Source of the DNA: Longimicrobiales bacterium
GTDB lineage: Bacteria; Gemmatimonadota; Gemmatimonadetes; Longimicrobiales; Gaopeijiaceae
Length of the DNA stretch: 64,000 bases
Reading direction: 5' to 3'
Assembly (NCBI GenBank): GCA_028284495.1
Contig: JANQRP010000035.1
Coordinates: 1 to 64,000, forward strand
The translations under genes were made by a program, and so were the position numbers. The notes under the pieces were generated by a model, which was given only the letters and a program-made list of their open reading frames with translations, ran no database searches and had not been told where the DNA came from. Numbering within the stretch: the first letter of the stretch is position 1; each line of letters opens with the position of its first letter. Below are positions 1 to 8,718 of this stretch, one piece after another.

Positions 1-66
1 ACATCAAACGACTGGGTACAGCACGACGCGTGGGTCCTGGCCTACGGCGACGGGACGGAGTTCTAG
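1..66 (+). CDS. C-terminal tail of an unidentified protein, cut by the left edge
   Basis: Frame 1 is open from the first base to a TAG at 64-66 and ends in a protein-like tail with the pattern DAWVLAYGDGTEF. The composition looks coding (two Trp, codon usage like the neighbours), but only 21 residues are visible. I cannot name the family. It would be the last gene upstream of the glycosyltransferase at 583 and may belong to the same polysaccharide locus. Chance read-through of this length is possible. Confidence 0.35.
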   Translation, partial: TSNDWVQHDAWVLAYGDGTEF

Positions 67-582
67 GAGATTCGCGCAACATCGCCGTCGGGCACCGACG
101 GCTTCTCTCGATCGAGAACACGGAGGACGCTGGTGCCGAGCCCGACGTGGTCAGCCGTCTCTGGTGCCCCGCGTGGCGCGAATGGAGAGAGTCTGGACAG
201 CTTTCGGGCTGAATGCGAACCAGGTCGAACTGTCCACCGTACTCTGGGGGGCGGACCAGAGGCGGGACTACGTTGCCGGGTTGGATGGCTCCGACATCTC
301 GGAGGGTAGCCGCCGAGCCAGCTGTTCCGTTCCGCGGCGCCGCCCAGAGTCCTCTCGGGAGATCTCCTGGCCCGACTCCGAGTCGGTGGCGGCGGGACCA
401 TTAGAAGGTAGATTCATGCGTGACCGCGGCCTGGACGGAGGAGGCCCGAAGCTGGGATCAGGGGCACTTCGTTGAGTTCCTTGATGTGCGCCTGCAGCGG
501 TCGGCGTAGCTATTCCTGCCCCATGCGTACGCCCCTTCCTCCGTGGCCCGACTGTCAACCAATTCAACCGCTACGTGCTACC
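67..582. other. Gene-poor 516-bp stretch upstream of the first glycosyltransferase
   Basis: No frame on either strand gives a convincing protein here; the short overlapping ORFs have no recognisable motif and are expected in DNA this GC-rich. I found no sigma-54-type GG-N10-GC element like those seen before the other polysaccharide operons, and no clear terminator. A small GACTC/GAGTC inverted repeat near 375 is too short to interpret. The stretch could hold a promoter or gene remnants, but nothing is supported. Confidence 0.4.
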
Positions 583-1566
583 ATGGGGCCAGGCGTGAAC
601 GATCCGAGGCAGGCGTCGTTTTCGGTCATCGTTCCCGTGTACAATGCCCGGAAGTTCCTGGATCGGAGCATTCCTTCGATCCTGACAGCCCTGGAAGAAG
701 TTGGAGGCGAGTTGATCCTCATGGACAATGGCTCCGACGACGGGTCGATCGAGTGGATGCACAGGCGCGCTCGCGCCGCGACCATCGAATCCAGGCCGGG
801 TCTGACGATTGGCGCGCTGAGGAATGCCGGCGCACGGATCAGCGCTGGCGACATCTACTCGTTTATCGACGCGGACTGCGTGGTTCCCCGGGACTACTTC
901 GCCCGAATCGACGAGGCTCTCCGTGCGACCGGGGCAGTGGCCGTGGGTAGCCGGTATGCTCTGCCTGACGAAACGGTCTGGATCGAACGGGACTGGCATG
1001 CGCTGAACGCCGAGGGGCGCGACCGGGGGGGGCGTCCGGTCAACTACGTGCCAGCGGGCAATTTCGCCTGCAGGCGTGAAGCCTTCGATGCCGTGGGAGG
1101 GTTCGACGAGGATCTGATCACCGGGGAAGATGCCGAGCTATGCCTCCGCCTGAGGAGATCGGGTGGGATCATCTGGGGCACCGACCGGGTCCAGGCGAAG
1201 CACCTCGGGAATCCCAAGACGTTGCGCGGCTTCTATCGAAAGCAACGATGGCACGCGCTCGGAATGTTCGGCACGGCTCGAGGGCAGATGACCGACAAGC
1301 CGACCGTCCTGACGCTGGTCCATGTCATCAGTACGGTGGCAGGACTCGCACTCCTGTCGGTGATCAACGGGTGGCCACGGCTCTTGGCGCCCGTGATGGG
1401 CACCACTCTCGCACCTGCGCTCGCTGTGGGGTTCCGGGTCGTCAAGGGAAGTCGCCCTGGGCCGATCTCGATCTTGCGGGGATTACTCCTCTTCCACTTG
1501 TACCTGGACGCGCGCGCCGCCGCCGCGGTCTCGCTGCTTCGGCGGCGGCCAAGCCCCAGAGCCTAG
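583..1566 (+). CDS. Family 2 glycosyltransferase with C-terminal membrane segments
   Basis: A 327-residue GT-A fold glycosyltransferase that should transfer a sugar from a nucleotide donor during polysaccharide assembly at the inner membrane. Visible motifs are the opening strand SVIVPVYNA (about residues 14-22), the donor-binding DNGSDDGS (48-55), the metal-binding DAD (96-98) and a GEDAELCLRLRR block (181-192) carrying the usual catalytic ED. Residues 245-310 are hydrophobic and probably form two membrane helices. The frame is open upstream to a TTG at 472, but homology begins only after the ATG at 583; a GTG at 595 is an alternative, and none has a strong Shine-Dalgarno. The MBOAT gene follows after 27 bp, suggesting co-transcription. 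The acceptor sugar cannot be read from sequence. Confidence 0.9.
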   Translation: MGPGVNDPRQASFSVIVPVYNARKFLDRSIPSILTALEEVGGELILMDNGSDDGSIEWMHRRARAATIESRPGLTIGALRNAGARISAGDIYSFIDADCVVPRDYFARIDEALRATGAVAVGSRYALPDETVWIERDWHALNAEGRDRGGRPVNYVPAGNFACRREAFDAVGGFDEDLITGEDAELCLRLRRSGGIIWGTDRVQAKHLGNPKTLRGFYRKQRWHALGMFGTARGQMTDKPTVLTLVHVISTVAGLALLSVINGWPRLLAPVMGTTLAPALAVGFRVVKGSRPGPISILRGLLLFHLYLDARAAAAVSLLRRRPSPRA

Positions 1567-1593
1567 CGCCGCCGCGGCGAACCGGGATTCCGG

Positions 1594-3003
1594 ATGCTAT
1601 TCAACAGTTACGAATTCTGGGCGTTCTTCGCGATCGTCCTACTGCTGTATCAAGGCCTCGGACATCGCGGCCAGAACCGTATGCTCCTCATCGCGAGCTA
1701 CGTGTTCTATGGCTCCTGGGACTGGCGCTTTCTCAGCCTGATCCTCGTTTCCACCGTCGTGGACTACTGGGTCGCTCGACGTCTGTCGGACGAGGCTGAC
1801 GATGAAGGCCGACGGCGGTTGCTACTGACGCTTTCGCTCGCCACCAATCTGGGGATTCTGGGGGTGTTCAAGTACCTCGGATTCTTCGTCGAGAGTGCGG
1901 CTGTCCTTCTGACCAACCTGGGGTTTCAGCCCAATCTGCCCAGCTTGGGGATCGTCCTGCCGGTAGGGATCTCCTTCTACACTTTCCAGACGTTGTCGTA
2001 CACGATCGATGTGTACCGTAGGAAGATGGCCCCGTGCGACGATCCCCTGGACTTCGCCTTGTACGTCGCATTCTTCCCGCAGCTCGTCGCGGGGCCCATA
2101 GAGCGCGCTTCCCACCTGCTGCCCCAGATCCGAACGCCGCGCCGCGTCGCTCCCTCGCAGTTTCGCGAAGGCCTTTACTGCATCCTCTACGGGCTCTTCA
2201 AGAAGGTCGTCATCGCGGACAACATGGCCCTGGTCGTCGACCACATCTTCAGTCAGCCGACAGGCTCTCTGTCCGCTGTCGACATGCTCGTCGGCGTCTA
2301 CGCATTCGCGTTCCAGATCTACGGCGATTTTCACGGATACAGTCTGATCGCGCAGGGTGTGGCCCGATGGCTGGGCTTCGACGTGATGGACAACTTCCGG
2401 CAGCCCTACTTCGCCGGCTCGCCCCAGGAGTTCTGGCGTCGCTGGCACATCAGTCTCTCGACGTGGCTCAGGGACTATCTCTACATCCCGCTGGGTGGCA
2501 GTCGTGGGTCGGTCGTCCAGACCTATCGCAACCTCGCCATCACCATGCTTCTGGGCGGACTCTGGCACGGCGCGAACTGGACGTTCGTTATCTGGGGCGC
2601 GGTCCACGGGTCGTGGCTGAGCCTTCATCGAGCGATGGCCGGGATCACCGCCCTGTGGCGCGGCTGGCTCGCTCAGGCGATCAAGGTGTTCGTGACATTC
2701 CAGATCGTCTGTGTCACGTGGCTCTTCTTCCGTGCGGAGAACGTCCAGCAGGCGTTCGGTTTGTTCGGCGCCCTGGGGAATGGCGCGGATGTGGCGCCCA
2801 TCAGTCGACTCGGAATCGGGATCGTACTGGTCTTCGTGCTTCCGATGGTGGTCTACGAGGTCTGGGTGGAACGCCGCGACGACCTCTTCGCCATCACCCG
2901 TGTGCCTTGGTACCTCCGGGCACTCTTCTACTTCTGCCTCGTTCTGGCCCTGGTGTGGTTCTCGGCCCCGACCGCCAGCGAGTTCATCTACTTCCAGTTC
3001 TGA
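1594..3003 (+). CDS. MBOAT-family membrane O-acyltransferase (AlgI-like)
   Basis: A 469-residue polytopic membrane protein of the MBOAT family, the group that includes alginate acetylase AlgI and DltB. These proteins carry acyl groups, usually acetyl, across the inner membrane for transfer to exported glycans. The family signature is clear: an FWRRWHISLSTWLRDYLYIP block around residues 278-297, then GLWHGANWTFVIWGAVHG with His325 and His338, the conserved and presumed catalytic histidines. The N-terminus YEFWAFFAIVLLLYQG is also typical. Length matches AlgI. The next gene, an SGNH-type protein starting 15 bp later, is the expected partner, as in AlgI/AlgJ pairs. Which polymer is acylated is inferred only from the surrounding polysaccharide genes. 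Confidence 0.93.
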   Translation: MLFNSYEFWAFFAIVLLLYQGLGHRGQNRMLLIASYVFYGSWDWRFLSLILVSTVVDYWVARRLSDEADDEGRRRLLLTLSLATNLGILGVFKYLGFFVESAAVLLTNLGFQPNLPSLGIVLPVGISFYTFQTLSYTIDVYRRKMAPCDDPLDFALYVAFFPQLVAGPIERASHLLPQIRTPRRVAPSQFREGLYCILYGLFKKVVIADNMALVVDHIFSQPTGSLSAVDMLVGVYAFAFQIYGDFHGYSLIAQGVARWLGFDVMDNFRQPYFAGSPQEFWRRWHISLSTWLRDYLYIPLGGSRGSVVQTYRNLAITMLLGGLWHGANWTFVIWGAVHGSWLSLHRAMAGITALWRGWLAQAIKVFVTFQIVCVTWLFFRAENVQQAFGLFGALGNGADVAPISRLGIGIVLVFVLPMVVYEVWVERRDDLFAITRVPWYLRALFYFCLVLALVWFSAPTASEFIYFQF

Positions 3004-3018
3004 GAGGTGAGGTCCGAC

Positions 3019-3963
3019 ATGTCCCGGCTTCGCGAGGTGGTGGGAGTGGAGACGCGCACAATCCTGGTGGTGGTGTTGGGACTCCTGTTCGTGGAAGTGG
3101 CGGTCCGACTCGCAGGTGAGCGGCTGTCAGGAGACGTAGTGCACATCGAGAAGATCGGCGAGATCGCCGGCGATCTCGCCCAGGCGGAGGGATTCCGGAT
3201 CCTCTTCGTGGGGAACTCGCTCATCGGAGACGGCCTGGATTCGGAGAGGTTGGAATCGATTCTCGCGGAGTCGCTCCGGATACCCGTGCGAGTCGCGAAG
3301 ATCCGCCCGGACGGGACATCTCCGCTGGAGTGGTACTACCTGATCGATCGGCACGTCTTCGATCCCGGGGCCCGTCCAGATGTTCTGGTGATTGCGTTCG
3401 GGCCGGGACACCTGTTCGATCGATCGGGCAACCAGGCGGTACTTCGGCTGGCCGCCCATCATGTGGCGTGGGATCAGGTTGGCGAGGTGTTCGCGGAGGA
3501 CCTCGAGGGATTCGATGCGGGGGCCCAGTTCGTTCTGGCCCGCGTTTCACGCGCCTACGCCCTGCGCGATCGTGTGCAGCCACGAGTACTCGATCAGGTG
3601 ATTCCGGGCTATCAGGACCTCGCACCTCTGATCCTCCGCGATCGGCCGACGGGGGCCGAGGTCGATGCGGGTCAAGAGCAACGAGGTACCCGCCTGCTCG
3701 AACGCATCCTTGGCCGGGCGCAGCGGGAAGGCGTACCGGTCCTGTTCGTCGCGATGCCGTCAGGCCCGGGATGGGTGGTCGATCCCGGAGTCGAGCGTCT
3801 CATCCGGGAACATTCACTGGGGCTCCTGGACCTCAACGAGGAGCTGCCACTTCCCCCGGAGCGGTTTCCCGATGGACAGCACCTGGACGATGTGGGACGG
3901 CGGATTTTCACCGACTCGCTGGCATCGTCCATCGCGCCGCTTCTGTCGAGGATGCCCGAATGA
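3019..3963 (+). CDS. Membrane-anchored SGNH-type acyltransferase/esterase partner of the MBOAT
   Basis: A 314-residue protein with an N-terminal signal anchor (about residues 13-32) and an SGNH/GDSL-like fold facing the periplasm. The nucleophile block reads LFVGNSLIGDG with Ser67. The C-terminal catalytic pair is D285-G-Q-H288, matching the family DxxH. Such proteins take the acyl group delivered by an MBOAT and place it on, or remove it from, the glycan. The start at ATG 3019 is chosen because GAGGTGAGG lies about 6 bp upstream; a GTG at 3007 sits inside that ribosome site. It is co-transcribed with the MBOAT gene, with 15 bp between them. No close named homologue is recognised, so transferase versus esterase is undecided. 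Confidence 0.82.
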   Translation: MSRLREVVGVETRTILVVVLGLLFVEVAVRLAGERLSGDVVHIEKIGEIAGDLAQAEGFRILFVGNSLIGDGLDSERLESILAESLRIPVRVAKIRPDGTSPLEWYYLIDRHVFDPGARPDVLVIAFGPGHLFDRSGNQAVLRLAAHHVAWDQVGEVFAEDLEGFDAGAQFVLARVSRAYALRDRVQPRVLDQVIPGYQDLAPLILRDRPTGAEVDAGQEQRGTRLLERILGRAQREGVPVLFVAMPSGPGWVVDPGVERLIREHSLGLLDLNEELPLPPERFPDGQHLDDVGRRIFTDSLASSIAPLLSRMPE

Positions 3964-4259
3964 ACGTGACGATGCGTCCAGCACGGCGGACCGGTAGTGA
4001 TCCGGGCTCGATCTGTCCAGTCACGCGTCCGGAGCCCGGGCCCCGGAGGTTGTCGCTAGCGGTCGAGGCCGGCGCCAAGTAGCTGAGTCGCACGCGGACT
4101 CCGCCTGCGCCGGCGCGCATCGTCGGCGGTTCCGACCCTGACCGGCACGGTGGGATCCCAACCCCTCAAGCGACGCAGTGAGAGCAGGGCGGTGCCGAAA
4201 TCCGGAGAACATCTGCGACTCCGGGGGACCTTGGACCCGAGCCCCTCCGGCGTCGTCGG
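3964..4259. other. Non-coding stretch after the SGNH gene
   Basis: About 300 bp with no convincing reading frame and no clear terminator. It leads into the decayed methyltransferase below, so it may hold that gene's former promoter or eroded N-terminus. Confidence 0.35.
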
Positions 4260-5030
4260 TGTCGCGGACCCCTCGTGCGAACTCAGACACCGATTACTTC
4301 GTCTGGGCGCGTGATCGCTGGGAGCCTCGACCGGCACGGATGCTCGACGCAGGAGCGGGCCGGGGAGCCGACTCACCTGGCTGGCCCGGAGATATCCCGG
4401 TGTCGGGGATCGACCTCGATCCGGCGTTGGTTCGATCCGATCGTGTCGTGTTACGTACGAGAACACGGTCCCGCGAGCGAGGTGTCGTTCGGGGGCTCGC
4501 CGAGTCCCTGAGCCGGACGGGATGGCCTACCACCATGGTCCCGTGTGAAGGCCCGAAGCCGGTACTCTCGTCTCAAAGGCTGGGGCGGCCCACGCCTGGG
4601 CCGAGGAGGAACGCGGCGGCGACGACCTGTCCGCACCCCCGTTCAGGGATTGCCCGATGAACCGGGCGGCGCCACTTGCGTTGGCACCTCTTTGCCGCTG
4701 CCTCGCGCTCGCGGACCCGGTGAAGCAGGCCACCAGATGCGCCCTGGCGGTCACTTCCGTGCGCCCGGATCGCGGGGGTGGAATTCTATCCCCTCCGACA
4801 CGAGTCTCGGCGCGTTCGGATCCGGGCGAACTGCGAGTCCTGCCTCATGACGCCCGATCTCGAATTGACCGAGAGTACCCGATCGTGGAGGTTTGTGCTG
4901 GCCGTGTTCATCAGCTGAAGCTCGTCAGTTCGCTGGCACGAGGCGTCTCGACGGCCAATCGGCGGTCTTCGAGTCGACCCTACGGCTCTGGCACGAAGCT
5001 ACCCCGGTGAACCTGCGGTGTCTCGGGCCG
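4260..5030 (+). pseudogene. Frameshifted remnant of a class I SAM-dependent methyltransferase
   Basis: Pieces of one methyltransferase are spread over three frames. Frame 2 from about 4290 reads WEPRPARMLDAGAGRG, the glycine-rich SAM-binding motif I (ATG 4340). Frame 1 from 4366 then supplies SRLTWLARRYPGV, and frame 2 resumes at 4406 with GIDLDPALV, motif II with its acidic end. REHGPASEVSF follows in frame 3 near 4460, AESL in frame 2 near 4500, a possible MRPGG post-motif near 4735, and near the end LKLVSSLARGVSTANR (frame 1) continuing into VFESTLRLWHEATPV (frame 3, 4965-5009). Order and spacing fit one gene of about 250 residues broken by at least three indels. It would once have methylated a sugar or other small substrate. 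Sequencing error is unlikely to explain so many shifts, but cannot be excluded. Confidence 0.7.
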
Positions 5031-5034
5031 TGAA

Positions 5035-5050
5035 CGGCCTGCTCCTTGCA
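5035..5050 (+). promoter_or_regulatory. Candidate sigma-54 promoter for the PQQ-dehydrogenase/beta-helix pair
   Basis: The sequence CGGCCTG-CTCC-TTGCA has the diagnostic GG-N10-GC spacing (GG 5036-5037, GC 5048-5049) of a -24/-12 promoter. Transcription would start near 5061, 37 bp before the GTG at 5098. Nine of the twelve consensus positions match. It shares the TTGCA block with three other candidate sites in this locus. Confidence 0.55.
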
Positions 5051-5097
5051 GGTTCCGAGGTCCGAATTCAGTTCCCCCCACCCAGGTCGCCGCTCGA

Positions 5098-7008
5098 GTG
5101 TTCAAGAGTCTGAGGAGTGAAGGAGAAGCAGGTCGCTCCTTCGCACGCCTTTCGGGGCCCGTCCGATGGACTGCCTCCGTGGGCGCGTTCGTCGCGGTTG
5201 TGCTGGCCGTGGATGTCTCCCGACGGACAAGGCCCTGGAGCCTCGAGTGGCTTGAACTCGCGGCCCCGGTGGTCGCCGTCGTCATCTTCACCGTGGGTTT
5301 CTCTCTCGCGCGATGGTGGTTCCGGAGGGGAGACGACCGGGGACACACGTCCATGATCGTCGGCATCTTGGCTGCGGTAGCGGGCGGACTGGCCTATGCC
5401 GTTCTCACTCGCACTGGGGGTGGGGCACCCCTCGCTGGGCTCATGATCGCGGTAGCGGGGGGCACCGTCGCCGTGGCCAACCGTATTCACGTCGCAGCGG
5501 CTGTTCTGCTCTCAGCCGCCCTCGGCGTCGGATCGGCTGGCTACGTCTATCAGCAGATCGGCTCCAAGTACCTTCGCCCCATCGAGACTTCGACCCGAAT
5601 ACTGAGCAGCAGCCTCTACGCCCTCGAGATCGTCCATCATGACGAGCAGTTCCCCCAGGTCTCGTCCGGCGGTGGCTTCGTCCAACTGGGGGAGCGGATC
5701 CTTGTCGCCACGTCGGATGGTGAGCTTCGGTTGGTGGACTCTCTCTCCACTTCCCGTCCCCGAACGCTTCGGGTGCCGGACCTCTCTCTGCTCGACCGGG
5801 AAGCGTTCGCGGACGTCGCGGGAACTGGCAGCCACACACGATGGTTCCGGGTGCTCGACGTCGCCGCCCGTGACGCCGGAAGCGGCTTCGAGATCTTCGT
5901 CTCGCGCCATCGGTGGATCGCCGAACGGTCGTGCTTCGTGGTAGAACTGGTCCGGTCGACCCTCCGAACTGCCTTCACCCCGGATGACGTCCGTCGTTCG
6001 TCGTGGGAGCCGGTCTACGCCACGCGTCCGTGCCTGCCCGTCGTCGAGAGTGAGCCCAGCTGGCCCTTCCGGGGCATGGAGGGGGGCGGCCGAATCGACT
6101 TCCTCGGCGACGACCACGTACTTCTGACGGTGGGGGATCACGGGTTCAACGGGTTCGACTTCGAGGAGGAACCGAACCTGGTCGAGACCGACTCCGCCGA
6201 CTACGGAAAGACCCTGCTGATCCAGCTGGACGATGGGACCGCAGAAGAGTTCACAAGAGGGCATCGGAACGCGCAGGGCCTCTTCGTCGACCAGGTCGGG
6301 AACGTCTGGTCGACCGAGCACGGGCCGCAGGGGGGTGACGAGTTGAACCTGCTGGTCCAGGGCGAGCACTACGGTTGGCCCGCCGTGACGTACGGCACGG
6401 ACTACTCGGCGAAGGCGTGGCCTCGGAATCCGGTCCAGGGACGGCACGACGGGTACCGGGAGCCCCGCTACGCATGGGTGCCGTCCATCGGAGTCTCCAA
6501 TCTCATTCGGATCTCCAGTCCGCGCTTCGGCCTCTGGAGCGGTGACCTGCTCGTAACGTCGCTGGTGGGTAGGCGAATCGCTCGGGTGAGGCTCTCCGAG
6601 AACGGAGTGCGGATGATCGAGGACCTCTCCGTCGGGGCAAGGATTCGAGATGTCCTCCAACTCACGGACGGCCGCATCGCATTCCTGACAGATGGCTATG
6701 GGCTCATGTTCATGTCCCCGGCCGACGACCTGTTCGGCGCCTGCTCGGGGTGCCATACTCTGGCGGCTGGCGCTTCGTCACTCCTCGGTCCGCATCTGGC
6801 CGGAGTGATCGGTCGCCCGGTCGCGTCGGTTGACGGATTCGACTACTCCGAGGCCCTGCGCGGGTTGGGTGGGCGCTGGACCGAGGAACGCCTCGACGCC
6901 TTCATCGAAGACCCCCATGCCTTCGCCCCCGGAACTGCGATGGTCTTCGCGGGGGAGCCGGAACCGGACGTGCGCAGGAGGATCATCGAGTACCTTCGGG
7001 CCAATTGA
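5098..7008 (+). CDS. Membrane-anchored PQQ-type sugar dehydrogenase fused to cytochrome c
   Basis: A 636-residue fusion. Residues 20-165 contain four or five hydrophobic segments that anchor the protein. Residues 180-520 resemble soluble-type glucose/sorbosone dehydrogenase (GSDH) beta-propellers: GDHGFNG, then RNAQGLFVD and STEHGPQGGDELNLL followed by YGWPAVTYG, the typical cofactor-side signature of PQQ enzymes. The C-terminal 90 residues are a class I cytochrome c with C549-S-G-C552-H553 and a probable axial Met615 in GTAMVF. The expected activity is periplasmic or extracellular oxidation of a sugar or sugar polymer, electrons passing to the fused heme. The GTG at 5098 is the first in-frame start and lies just downstream of a sigma-54-like promoter; no strong Shine-Dalgarno is seen. 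The cytochrome is nearly duplicated in the next gene. Substrate is unknown. Confidence 0.82.
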   Translation: MFKSLRSEGEAGRSFARLSGPVRWTASVGAFVAVVLAVDVSRRTRPWSLEWLELAAPVVAVVIFTVGFSLARWWFRRGDDRGHTSMIVGILAAVAGGLAYAVLTRTGGGAPLAGLMIAVAGGTVAVANRIHVAAAVLLSAALGVGSAGYVYQQIGSKYLRPIETSTRILSSSLYALEIVHHDEQFPQVSSGGGFVQLGERILVATSDGELRLVDSLSTSRPRTLRVPDLSLLDREAFADVAGTGSHTRWFRVLDVAARDAGSGFEIFVSRHRWIAERSCFVVELVRSTLRTAFTPDDVRRSSWEPVYATRPCLPVVESEPSWPFRGMEGGGRIDFLGDDHVLLTVGDHGFNGFDFEEEPNLVETDSADYGKTLLIQLDDGTAEEFTRGHRNAQGLFVDQVGNVWSTEHGPQGGDELNLLVQGEHYGWPAVTYGTDYSAKAWPRNPVQGRHDGYREPRYAWVPSIGVSNLIRISSPRFGLWSGDLLVTSLVGRRIARVRLSENGVRMIEDLSVGARIRDVLQLTDGRIAFLTDGYGLMFMSPADDLFGACSGCHTLAAGASSLLGPHLAGVIGRPVASVDGFDYSEALRGLGGRWTEERLDAFIEDPHAFAPGTAMVFAGEPEPDVRRRIIEYLRAN

Positions 7009-7102
7009 GAAACTCCGAAGAGCCCCGGCTTGACGATCATGGTTCCCGGTCGTGGGGCGACTTTGCCGTGCGCTCGACCGTCCCCTCTTGAGGTATTGAG
7101 GT

Positions 7103-8371
7103 ATGATCCCGAAACTGACGCGAATACTCGGCGGATTCTCCCTGGCGATCGCAATTCCTCTCGGGCTGTTCGCCGGCTATCTGGCCGTCGGTGGGTCGTG
7201 GGGACGTGAGTGGGTCAAGACACAGCTGACCGTCCTCCGGTCCGACGCGGTGGTCGTCCTCAAGATCGACGGGACCGGATGCGAGCAGGTCGGAGTGTGG
7301 GACGCCTCGACGTCGACCTGTACGCTCACCGACGACCTGCAGATGGAGGGTACGATTCGGGTCGCGGACGACGGACTCACTCTGGATGGAGATGGGCATC
7401 AACTGCGGGGCGATGCCGGGATCGGTCCCGCGATCCTCCTCGCGGGAGTCTCCGGCGTGACCGTCCGGGACGTGGCCGTCTTCGGTTACTCGGAAGGCCT
7501 TCTCCTGTATGGTGCTCGTGGCGCCCTGATTACGAGTTCCGAGTTTCGCGGCGTGGCGGGGCACGCCATCCGAGTGATGGGAGACTCTCGGTACAACAGG
7601 ATTTTCGACAACGAAGTCCGCGACACGGAGTTGCACGGAGTCGCGATGTGGATGAGCCACGGAAACGTCGTAGCCGGGAACCTGTTCGTCGGTACTCGTG
7701 ACGCCGTCAGACTGCAGTCGTCACAGGGCAACACCGTCATTTTCAACCGCACGGTGGGCAGTCTCATTGAAGGGGTGGATCTGCATCTGGCCGACAACAC
7801 CACTATTCTGGGGAACGACCTGATCGAGCCTGTGGCAGCACATATCCTGGACGACGCGATAGTCGGAGCCAACACGTTCGGGATACGAGGGGTCGGCAAC
7901 TACTTCTTGCGCTACGATGAAGATGTGGAAGGCTGCGTCGATGCAGATGCCGACGAAATCTGCGATGCACCGTTCGAGTTCTTCGGCTATCGAGCGCCGT
8001 CACCGAGTCTATCGAGATTCACCACTGACGGCGACTGGTCCGAAGCCAACGTATGGCCAGTGGTTCTTGGACGCCTCGCCTCCGACGGTTCCCCGGAGGT
8101 CGTGTGCTCAGGCTGCCACGACCTCGGCAACGGAGAAGATGCGGGCATCGGCCCAAGCCTGGCGGGCATTCTGGGTCGACCCATCGGGGATGCGGAGGAC
8201 TTCGAGTACTCGGAGGCTTTGCGGCGCATGGAAGGCGCCTGGACCGAGGAGCGACTGGCTGCGTTCATTGGTAACCCGGAAGCCTTCGCCCCCGGTACAT
8301 CGATGGCGTTCCCAGGAATTCCCGACTCGATGGTGGTGGCCCGTCTGGTGGACTACTTCAGAAGCTTCTAG
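7103..8371 (+). CDS. Secreted right-handed beta-helix protein with C-terminal cytochrome c
   Basis: A 422-residue exported protein. Residues 10-30 form a signal peptide or anchor. Residues 85-260 are irregular parallel beta-helix rungs of the NosD/pectate-lyase type, for example ITSSEFRGVAGHAIRVMGDS followed by NRIFDNEVRDTELHGVAMW and NTTILGNDLIEP. The C-terminus has C335-S-G-C338-H339 and a probable axial Met401 (GTSMAFPG), closely matching the cytochrome of the preceding gene, including shared SEALR, WTEERL and AFAPGT blocks. Such beta-helices often bind or modify polysaccharide (lyases, epimerases). Joining one to a heme domain is unusual and suggests redox chemistry on a glycan, but no catalytic residues can be assigned. 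It lies 94 bp after the dehydrogenase gene and is probably co-transcribed. The start ATG has GAGG upstream. Confidence 0.8.
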   Translation: MIPKLTRILGGFSLAIAIPLGLFAGYLAVGGSWGREWVKTQLTVLRSDAVVVLKIDGTGCEQVGVWDASTSTCTLTDDLQMEGTIRVADDGLTLDGDGHQLRGDAGIGPAILLAGVSGVTVRDVAVFGYSEGLLLYGARGALITSSEFRGVAGHAIRVMGDSRYNRIFDNEVRDTELHGVAMWMSHGNVVAGNLFVGTRDAVRLQSSQGNTVIFNRTVGSLIEGVDLHLADNTTILGNDLIEPVAAHILDDAIVGANTFGIRGVGNYFLRYDEDVEGCVDADADEICDAPFEFFGYRAPSPSLSRFTTDGDWSEANVWPVVLGRLASDGSPEVVCSGCHDLGNGEDAGIGPSLAGILGRPIGDAEDFEYSEALRRMEGAWTEERLAAFIGNPEAFAPGTSMAFPGIPDSMVVARLVDYFRSF

Positions 8372-8718
8372 AGGTCTGTGGTCCGTTTGATCGGACGTAG
8401 CCCTACGCGTCTCCCTGGACCGGCAGGTGTGGGCACCGTGCAACGCCCGGGGACCCCACGTACCCCGGCCCGACGCCCGGACCGGCGGGGCAGGGCGTGA
8501 CGGCGGTGCTTCAGCTAGCCCGAGCGTGCTTGGCGAATCTCTGGTGGCTGGCCGTCAGCCGGGTGTACAGGCCCCTGCTCCCCGATCGAGCCGGTGACTC
8601 CCACGTTGGCGAATCTGTCGTGTTCGAGATGGCCCGGTCCTTGCAATCTAGACTCCATTCCGGGACGATGTCAGCGGCCACACGGGCGATCTCGCATGCG
8701 GAGCGACTGTAATTCATC
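8372..8718. other. Intergenic regulatory stretch before the polymerase/ligase operon
   Basis: Holds no convincing gene. A 71-codon ORF (8497-8712) has no motif and contains the sigma-54-like promoter at 8630. A CGTAG-CC-CTACG inverted repeat at 8396-8407, about 250 bp upstream of the predicted start site, could be an activator site. Confidence 0.45.
8630..8645 (+). promoter_or_regulatory. Strong candidate sigma-54 promoter for the 8719-14596 operon
   Basis: TGGCCCG-GTCC-TTGCA matches the -24/-12 consensus TGGCACG-N4-TTGCA at 11 of 12 positions, with exact GG-N10-GC spacing. Predicted transcription start is near 8656, 63 bp before the GTG of the O-antigen-ligase-like gene. This is the best of the four sites in the locus. 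Confidence 0.72.

Noticed and set aside
4424..4442. GGTTCGATCC word resembling a tRNA T-arm
   Set aside because: No acceptor, D or anticodon arms fit around it, and it lies in the methyltransferase remnant coding for a conserved PALV segment.
4931..5006. Two perfect TGGCACG words resembling sigma-54 -24 elements
   Set aside because: Neither has TTGC or even GC at the -12 position with N10 spacing; they lie in the methyltransferase remnant.
5512..6756. 414-codon minus-strand frame opposite the PQQ dehydrogenase
   Set aside because: Antisense shadow without motifs; the plus strand has clear GSDH and cytochrome signatures.
7053..7068. TGGGGCGACTTTGC upstream of the beta-helix gene as a sigma-54 promoter
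   Set aside because: Spacing between GG and GC is nine or eleven, not ten, so it should not be functional; the gene is probably read from 5035.
8497..8712. 71-codon plus-strand ORF before the polymerase/ligase gene
   Set aside because: No homology or ribosome site, and it contains the best sigma-54-like promoter of the locus; more likely leader DNA.
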